Assembly: GCA_963082975.1 (NCBI GenBank)
Contig: OY720347.1
Span: 15,606,225-15,670,224 of the forward strand
DNA length: 64,000 bases
Origin: Labia minor
Lineage: Eukaryota; Arthropoda; Insecta; Dermaptera; Spongiphoridae
Direction: 5' to 3'
Below, in pieces: positions 52,264 to 64,000 of the stretch (its first letter is position 1; each line of letters starts with the position of its first letter). A program made the position numbers and the translations under genes. The notes under the pieces are model-generated. The model searched no databases, was not told the DNA's origin, and saw nothing but the letters and a program-made list of their open reading frames with translations.

Positions 52264-52387
52264 AGAGAGACATTTTTCTCAACCTTAGTGAAAATGATTC
52301 AGGAACCTTCAAAACGTATAAAAACATCAAAATCTCGACATCGAAAATTTTGGTGATCGAAATACTATCTCTGGCGAGATGTAAAAA
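51779..52387 (-). mobile_element. Family A Helentron-like element, copy A4
   Basis: Hairpin CTGGAGTGTCTCCACTCG, then ACTATGTCGC; far end CTATCTCTGGCGAGATG plus A-run. The core holds a CA microsatellite (52226-52260) and GA repeats. E-box CACGTG at 51929-51934. Confidence 0.65.
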
Positions 52388-52399
52388 GAGATGACAACT

Positions 52400-52947
52400 T
52401 TTCAGTGTTAAAAACTGTAAAACTTTTTTCGATTCTGGACAGGCTTTGATCATTATAGATGTATTGTCAAAGACTTGAACTTTAACTTTCAATCACTGAA
52501 AAAAATTATCAATAACTGTGTAATTGCTCATTTTTTATTTTATTTTTTGTTAATAAAACTTATACCTTTTATTCCTTGAACCTAAGACTATTCTTTTAGC
52601 TTTTAGCCGAACATTAATCAGTTTTGAATGAGCAGTTCGTCAGAAATTGAAGTTCAAAGTCACAAAAATTTATTAGTATCATACACTGAAGCTTTTACTC
52701 TATATCAATTTTGAGAATTTCTTTAAATGAGCCTTAATATGACATTTAATGTGTATTTTCTGTGGTTCTGAGAATTATGGCAAGCAAACAAGAATGTGTT
52801 AGGAAGGTTATATATAATATCTTAAAAACAATTGTTAGAGATTAAACAAATAACAAATGTTCTGTGGCGTGCAAACGTTTTATCGTAAGGATCGTATTGG
52901 AAATTAATTAAATCGGGCCACATGAATATGGGAAATGAAAAACGTTG

Positions 52948-52981
<34 letters not shown>

Positions 52982-53560
52982 GGGGTTTTTATTTTTTTAT
53001 TTTTTATAACTTAATATAATATATATAAAATATTATTTTTTAAAAACTCTTCAAGGATTGAATAAAAATAATTAGCAGGTCGTAGTTTCGCAATTTGTAG
53101 TTTAATGTATATTCGTAAATAAATTAACTTTAATAAATTAACTTTAAATTAATTCTTTTTATTTATAAATTATATATAAATTTAACAGAATTATTATAAA
53201 TATTTTATTTATCTAAAAAAGAAATCTGAAATAAAAGAATAAAAGATATGAATTAATTTATTTATCACATTTTTTCTTTATTAATCATAAATTGTCTGTT
53301 TTCATTTAAAAGCTTTTCTAAGTATTTATGTTGTTCACTAAAACATGTGAATTGTTTATAAACACATTCGTTTTTATTAACTTCCAATCTTTTATAATGT
53401 AAATGAAGAAATTAAACTAAATATTCATTCTAAATTAATTATGAATACAATCATATATATATAGGTATATCAATAAATTATTATCTTAGAAAACTAGATA
53501 GATAATGAAGAAAAAATAAAATATTAATAGAAATTATATGGTTTATCATATTTGAACGAA
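52400..53560. other. No gene recognised
   Basis: AT-rich spacer with a (TA)n run at 52949-52977. No protein-like frame. Confidence 0.45.
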
Positions 53561-53561
53561 G

Positions 53562-54230
53562 CAACGATAGTAAGGAAGGTATTGCTTTCACAACAAATTT
53601 CACATATGGAGTTTTTTACCGACCGACGATAGTAAGGGAGGTATTGTTTTCACACCAAATTTCACATGTGGAGATTTTTACATATCTCCACGAATCATGC
53701 ATTTTCTTAACAGAAAAAAGTATTTTTAGCATGATGTCTGTCCGTCCGTATAGATGTGTACAGCCTGAACGGCTCAACCGATTTTGATGAAATTTGGTAT
53801 ATTTACTTAATGCATCAGTGGGATGAATTGATCAACTTTTGGTGCAATTCCGGAAACCGGAAGTGGTAGTATTAGCGATCGACGATAGGAAGGAAAGGGT
53901 TATTTTCACACCAAAGGAGATTTTTTTATATATCACCACGAATCATGCACTTTGTATTGGTTTTATCCTCGAGAAAAATCATATTTATTAGTTTTTTCTT
54001 GATTTAAAATTATATGACGTCATCCAGCCATTCATGACGTCACAGCCTGGTCTTGCATATATATTATAAATAAAATAAAATTAAAAATGTTTATATTTAT
54101 TATTTATGTATCCATATCTGTTTTTTATTACATTAATAGATATATGAAAATTATTTGAAATTGTTTCTGAAGCTGGAAATTAATTTATTTCAAACCGTCG
54201 GTCGGTTCGAACCTGGCCACAAGTCAACTT
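53562..54230 (+). mobile_element. Family B Helentron-like element, copy B6, with extra tail unit
   Basis: A full copy (53613-54230) reads TTTTTACCGACCGACGATAG at the left and ends with the CGGTCGGTTCGAACC motif and the hairpin CCTGGCCACAAG at the right. A second left-end unit (53565-53612) precedes it directly. Two TGACGTCA palindromes at 54015-54022 and 54035-54042. A further partial core follows at 54236-54332. Confidence 0.65.
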
Positions 54231-54392
54231 ATTTATATATCTCCACGAATCTTGCATTTTGTTAACCGAAAAAGTATTTTTAGTATGATGTCTGTTCGTC
54301 CGTTCGTATAGATGTGTACAGCTTGAACGGCTCAACAGAATTCTATCTTTGTGATATGACTTTGTTGATGTTTAAGATTCGTATAATTAAAT

Positions 54393-54578
54393 ATGGAGTG
54401 TCTCCACTCAACTATCTCGCAAATTTGAATTAGATTAATTAACATATATTATATTTAAATTAAATTTAATTAAATATAAATTATAAATTAAAATTAATAA
54501 ATATATATTAAATGAGCGCGTGTTTGGCTCTTTGTTGATGGCACCACGTCACGTGCTGGAGCAGTGATTTGCAGTGTT
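54393..54578 (-). mobile_element. Family A element, copy A5, hairpin-side part
   Basis: TGGAGTGTCTCCACTC, then AACTATCTCGCAAATTTGAA to GATTTGCAGTGTTA, where a MITE interrupts. A matching distal piece (core with CA run) is at 55226-55345. E-box at 54550-54555. Confidence 0.55.
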
Positions 54579-55054
54579 ATGGACTAAAAAGAATATAAAA
54601 TAATTTTTCTATAAGCCTGACAAAGTTTATGGATGAATTGCTTCATATTCAACTAAAAACGTTGGACTATGCAATTAAATTCCTTTATAGAGCTATAATT
54701 TATACCACACTAAAACACGTCATTAACAAGTAACACTATTTCTTCTAACCATTTTGGATTTGATTGATAATATGTAAATTTAATGAAAATTCTTTTAAAT
54801 TTTGATACATACTTTGATATAGGTATATTACAGTGAAAAATAATAAAATATTAATTTCTTAGCTCTTAACCTATCAATTTTATTGCATGATAAAAAATTT
54901 TGTCAGTTTATGTATTTAATAAAATTTGACTTGGTTTTTCATTTAAATAAATAAAACTAAATAAATGCTCCCATCATTTTTAGTTGAATATCAAGCAATT
55001 CATCCATAAACTTTGTCAGGCCTATAAAAAAATATTTTATTCTTTTTAGTCCAT
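54579..55054. mobile_element. MITE with about 85-base terminal inverted repeats
   Basis: ATGGACTAAAAAG at the left and CTTTTTAGTCCAT at the right begin long inverted arms that continue through GCCTGACAAAGTTTATGGAT. Total 476 bases. It splits a family A element. The target duplication is not clear, so the superfamily is open. Confidence 0.7.
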
Positions 55055-55225
55055 GAAAAAAGGGTTATTTTATAAATTTTTTTTATATTTATATATTTTA
55101 ATTAATTTTATATAAATATGTAAAGGTTTTCATACATCTCCATTTTTAGCTAAGACAGTAATTTTCAATATTACTAAAAATAACTTTTTATTAATAAAAT
55201 TATAATTATATTTATCACTGGATAT

Positions 55226-55345
55226 TTTAGCTTAAACCGTTTTTGCGTAATCTTTTCTACATACACACACACACACAGAACATTTTCTCAACCTTAGTGA
55301 AAATGGCTCAGGGATCTTTAAAACGTATCAAAACATCAAAATTTA
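55226..55345 (-). mobile_element. Family A element, distal fragment
   Basis: AAACCGTTTTTGCGTAATCT, a CA run and ATTTTCTCAACCTTAGTGAA match the part of family A beyond the microsatellite. The subterminal tail is lost. Probably the other part of A5. Confidence 0.5.
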
Positions 55346-55360
55346 TCTCAAACAATAGTA

Positions 55361-55997
55361 TTTTTATATTCATAGAAACAAATAAAGTTATTGATTTGAT
55401 AGATTTACTATTTTTCGTATACTTATAATTTTCAATAAACTTAAGTGAGTTTATAAAATCGTTCAGTCTGTCGTTCTGTCCGACATCAAACTCAAAATTT
55501 TGAAATTCTGACATCAGATTCGGAAAGAGCATCGAAAAGTAGTAATGTAAAGTGCTTTTCATTTTTTGATACCCCCTCGGGAACATGGTCAAAATGGCGT
55601 CCAAAGTTGAAATTTTTAATAAGTGTTTATGTTTAATATTTTTTGTAAATATTCAATTAAATATGTAAATAAATTGAAAAATTTATTATAAATTATATAA
55701 TTCTAATAATTATAAAATTTTATCTATCGACATTGTTTTTTAAAATAATAAAATACATTTTTAAATATAAACATTTTTTGTAATTTAATTTATACTAAGT
55801 ACAAATTTAAAATAAATAATTTTATTCAATAATATTTATATTTAATCTTGACTTATTTATAACTTAAATTAATCCGAACTTAAGTTCGTTTTGTCAATGC
55901 ACGATTGCGCATTCCCAGATGTTTTATTTCTTTTATCTTACTATACAACACAATCTCACCGTTTTATAGATAGATTGAATTTCGTGAAATTAAATAT

Positions 55998-56028
<31 letters not shown>

Positions 56029-56067
56029 ATAAATTTCCTATTATATATTAAATAATTTGGATCATTT
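55361..56067. other. No gene recognised downstream of esterase 2
   Basis: AT-rich; should contain the esterase 2 3' untranslated region. A TTTA tandem run lies at 55999-56030. Confidence 0.45.
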
Positions 56068-60966
<4,899 letters not shown>

Positions 60967-61556
60967 CGTGTCCTCGTCTTATACTAGAATGAAATGATTT
61001 CTATATTACAACTATAAATATATATATCCAGTTTATAGAATTAAGAGAGGGGAATTTCCACTTACTCATTAAACATTAACTATTCCATTTTGGTTAGAAT
61101 ATATTCTTGAACATTTTCCTTACTATAATCTTAATCTAAATCTAAAAAAATACATAAAACAAAACAAAAAATAATTTATCAAAATCTTTTTATAAAGAAA
61201 AAATTATTATATCTTTTTTTTTTAATTTTACTATTTATAATTTAATATAAATTACTTTTATATTTTATAAATTATAAAAAATGACATATTTTTAATCGAT
61301 AATATTTATGTTAAGTAATTTATAATTATAATTATAAGAAAGTGTAACCTTGAGCAGGATGTTATCATAGGTTGGTGACCTCAGTTTTATTAGGAAAAAA
61401 ATTAACAACAGGAAAAATTTAATATTATTTCAATTTTCAAATTGATTACATCATATGTATATAATATTTGTATGAAGAGAAATAATTATTTTGTATCAAA
61501 TGTATTTTGATTTTATTTATAAATTTTATAAAAATATAGATTTATAATAAAGTAAA
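60967..61556. other. Upstream region of esterase 2
   Basis: AT-rich DNA that should include the esterase 2 promoter; TATAAATATA at 61013-61022, about 50 bases before the ATG, is a possible TATA box. No gene recognised. Confidence 0.4.
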
Positions 61557-61844
61557 GACGCCATTGAGTGAGAGGCTAGCCTCGCTGTCTCACATTCACA
61601 TGGTCCCGGGTTCAAGTGCCGGGCCTTGCAAGGGAATATCTCTAGCTGGGGTCTATGGGACGGAGTCAACCCAGCCTTCGGGATCAACATTGGGTAATAG
61701 CTACTTGATAAAAAGTAGCGCCTCCGATCAAAAAAATCAAGGTAAAGGTTGATAGGACCCGTTCTACTGATCATAGGACACCTCATTGACATAACCGACT
61801 TGATAGGTGTTGTCCTTGCGTAGGACGTACAAAAGTCAGAGGTA
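61557..61844 (+). mobile_element. tRNA-derived SINE, second copy
   Basis: Matches 6263-6543 through its length, with A-box-like GACGCCATTGAGTGAGAGG and B box GGGTTCAAGTGCC. A clear target duplication was not found, and it is more changed, so it is likely older. Confidence 0.8.
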
Positions 61845-61912
61845 TTCCTGTGGAAAATATATAAAGAAATGAAAATATTTTATGATGATAAAAATCATAT
61901 ATGTTTTTTATA

Positions 61913-62582
61913 CAGGGTTATCATAAAAGAATGGTGCGGTTTCCAACATTGTTTAAAGAAACAGTTAATGTTGTTTATTAATCTAATTTGTCGTCTCATG
62001 CAGTTGTTTTACATAATTAATCAATTTCAATATGGGCGCCCTTAGTCGCTCGATAAATGTCCAAACGATAATCGACTTCTCTCCAAACATTCGCTAACAT
62101 TTCTTCGGTTATAGTTGTCATTGGTTCATTAATCCTGTTTTTAAGTGGTTCAGGTCGCGAAAGGATGGACTTCCCAGAACTTCTAATTGCCGATTGTCTA
62201 ATTAATTCAACCATTTCGTCTGATACACTTGGTCTGCCGGTTGATTTCCGTTTCTGAACTGATCCAGTTTCTTCAAATTGTTTAAACCAGCGTGTTATGT
62301 TATTTTTGTGTGGTGGATCTTTTCCAAATTCACGTCGGAACGCACGTTGAACTAAAATTACGAATTTTAATTCAGCAATCAATAAAATACACTTTGATTT
62401 ATCTTTAACAGAGAACATAATAACTCACTAAACTCACCGCAACAACAGTACAAGAACTGATGTTGAGGTTAGAACAGTTTATAAACAAACTTTTGGGTTG
62501 TAGGCTTATATAACATTTAGAAATTTCCCTACAATCTTCCTACGAATTACTGAAACCACACCATACTTTTATGATAACCCTG
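61913..62582 (-). mobile_element. Tc1/mariner-type element, internally deleted, 670 bases
   Basis: Ends CAGGGTTATCATAAAAGAAT and its inverse at the right, about 30 bases, flanked by TA on both sides. It holds one open frame on minus that fuses the N- and C-terminal parts of the transposase (62017-62418). Confidence 0.85.
62017..62418 (-). CDS. Truncated Tc1/mariner-like transposase (133 aa)
   Basis: Residues 25-90 carry a helix-turn-helix DNA-binding region (VQRAFRREFGKDPP, NNITRWFKQFEETGSVQ, STGRPSVSDEMVELIR). From about residue 91 the frame jumps to the family's C-terminal end, LKNRINEPMTTITEEMLANV and YRLDIYRATKGAHIE. The catalytic DDE/D domain between them is missing although the frame stays open. 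The product could bind DNA but not transpose; it may be unexpressed. Confidence 0.75.
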   Translation of the reverse strand: MFSVKDKSKCILLIAELKFVILVQRAFRREFGKDPPHKNNITRWFKQFEETGSVQKRKSTGRPSVSDEMVELIRQSAIRSSGKSILSRPEPLKNRINEPMTTITEEMLANVWREVDYRLDIYRATKGAHIEID

Positions 62583-62778
62583 TATTATTATTATATTATT
62601 ATATATCTATATTATAAAGTTTATTGTTAGTTTGAAATTTATTATTTACAGTTGATGGCGAAGAAAAATATTGGGAAAAACAATTGGAAATCAATCATAT
62701 TTTCGTTACTGTTATAAAACGTGATTGAATAAAAACAACAGTTATATAGTAATATTTAATGGTATCTGCTACAATAGA

Positions 62779-63030
62779 ATTGGCCTTCGGCGTTCTCTGG
62801 CCCCTGTACTTCCGAATTGATACATACTAGTATTTGGTTGAAAGTTTATATATAAAAGGTTTCCATTCATTTTGTTTCAATCAGTATATTAAATAAAACA
62901 TTCATTTTTTTGTATTCTTATTTAAAATATATTTTAATTTAATCAATAAATTAATTATATATTATTATTGTATATGTTAAAAGTTTTTGGCCGCAACAAC
63001 CACATTTCTCCAAGTGTCCCTATCCAAAGT
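62779..63030 (-). mobile_element. Helitron fragment, worn third copy
   Basis: GGCCTTCGGCGTTCTC, ATTGATACATACTAGTATTT and GGTTTCCATTCATTTTG follow the hairpin-side half of the Helitrons at 27478 and 35516, including the start of the LINE-derived segment (CCACATTTCTCCAAGTGTCC). The CTAG end and the 5' half are lost. Confidence 0.65.
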
Positions 63031-63285
63031 TATAACATCTAACGTTGATGATATGATCAAATAGAAGTATGCAAGAATATTGTGATGTAATTTCATCGAA
63101 ATTGGTTCGGCCAATTTTGAGTCTATAACTTCACAATTTTCATTTTTGTATTCTAGAGATCATGAAACGCTAAGATATGATGTGATGTAATAGATTTATT
63201 ATTAAATTATTATTTAAGAATGTATATGAATACCATATGACTAACAAGATTAGGTAAAAAGTGCTTTTTAGGTAAAGTTAATTAA

Positions 63286-63483
63286 TTTTTACCGACCGAT
63301 GATAGGAAGAGAAGATATTGTTTTCACACCAAATTCCACATGTCGAGATGTTTACATATCTCCACGAATCATGCATTTTGTTAATAGAAAAATGTAATTT
63401 TAGCATGATGTCTGTCCGTCTGTCCGTTGTGTGCCCGTATAGACGTGTACAGCTTGAACGGCTTAACGGATTTTGATAACAAT
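63286..63483 (+). mobile_element. Family B fragment, copy B8
   Basis: TTTTTACCGACCGATGATAG, through the core block TGTACAGCTTGAACGGCT, then the match stops at about 63483. Confidence 0.55.
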
Positions 63484-63603
63484 TTGAACGCACACACTTT
63501 GCAGTGATTTTATTTTTTACTTTTTAGTGCAATTTTAAGTAAAGTGTGTTTTTTAAAAAGATTTCTTTTTACTTAAATTTATGTCTGTGATAATAACAAT
63601 ACC

Positions 63604-64000
63604 TTCCCTTCCTATCATCGGCCGGTAAAAATGAGCTGTGGCCAGGCGCAGAACCGACCAACGATTTGAAATAAATTAAATGGTATCAGTAACATGAATT
63701 CATCAACTTTTGGTGTATATCCGGAACCAGTAAGTGGTAGTTTATAAAGTATTAATTTTTATATTCATTGTCGGAAATGTTTCACTTAATATAAAGTATT
63801 TTCACTTAAAATAAAAATTGATTAATTAAACTAAAAATAAAAACTAAGATAATATAATTTAATCATTTTAATTCAAGTTTTTTTATATACTTTATATACA
63901 TATATATAATGGTGTTTGGTAAATATACGTATAGATATTACTGTTTTACGGTGTTATTATAATTTGAGCGCACACACTTTACAGTGATTTGATTTTTTAC
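63604..64000 (-). repeat. Family B tail joined to a second family B head, running off the window
   Basis: The tail CCTATCATCGGCCGGTAAAA (to 63632) is followed without spacer by the head GAGCTGTGGCCAGGCGCAG and ACCGACCAACG, then a variant core like that of 39192-39917. The repeat GCGCACACACTTTACAGTGA at the window's right edge also occurs at 63488 on. Confidence 0.5.

Overview
The window is nuclear DNA of an arthropod, most likely an insect. It is very AT-rich, has short GT-AG introns, and encodes proteins close to metazoan IMPA1, PRPF4B and MOV10L1/Armitage, plus tandem secreted type-B carboxylesterases of the kind expanded in insects. A hymenopteran is possible from the esterase type, but nothing here proves it. 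Exons were joined by hand and each joined frame divides evenly by three; no transcript evidence was available.

Layout. 1-1.6 kb holds LINE (RTE-like) fragments. 1.7-13.3 kb is accessory DNA: two almost identical full-length hAT elements with open ZBED-like transposase genes, one of them nested in a MITE, plus a Helentron-type element, a tRNA-derived SINE and a hAT-like MITE. 14.3-26.6 kb is a compact host gene block: a ZAD-like/C2H2 zinc-finger gene (-), a head-to-head IMPA1 gene (+, six exons, 272 aa) and the splicing kinase PRPF4B (-, eleven exons, 954 aa). 27.5-36.9 kb holds an armitage/MOV10L1-like piRNA helicase gene (-, seven exons, 927 aa) lying between two non-autonomous Helitrons of the same family and orientation. 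37-39.9 kb is repeats. 40.2-46.3 kb and 56.1-61.0 kb are two paralogous ten-exon carboxylesterase genes (-, 542 and 551 aa), with full catalytic triads and many element insertions in their introns. 46.9-55.4 kb between them and the last 3 kb are nearly all mobile-element debris.

The most notable pattern is not a gene system. It is a set of three short repeat families (here A, B and C) with the same layout: a terminal hairpin next to a subterminal inverted repeat, a microsatellite-prone core, and the matching inverted repeat followed by an A-run. The sequences of hairpin and inverted repeats differ between families while the pairing is kept. This is the layout known for non-autonomous Helentrons (HINE/DINE-1-like). 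Canonical Helitrons (TC...CTAG ends, 3' hairpin) are also present, so both rolling-circle lineages share the window. I saw no retrovirus-like or LTR element, no CRISPR array, no rRNA and no true tRNA gene.
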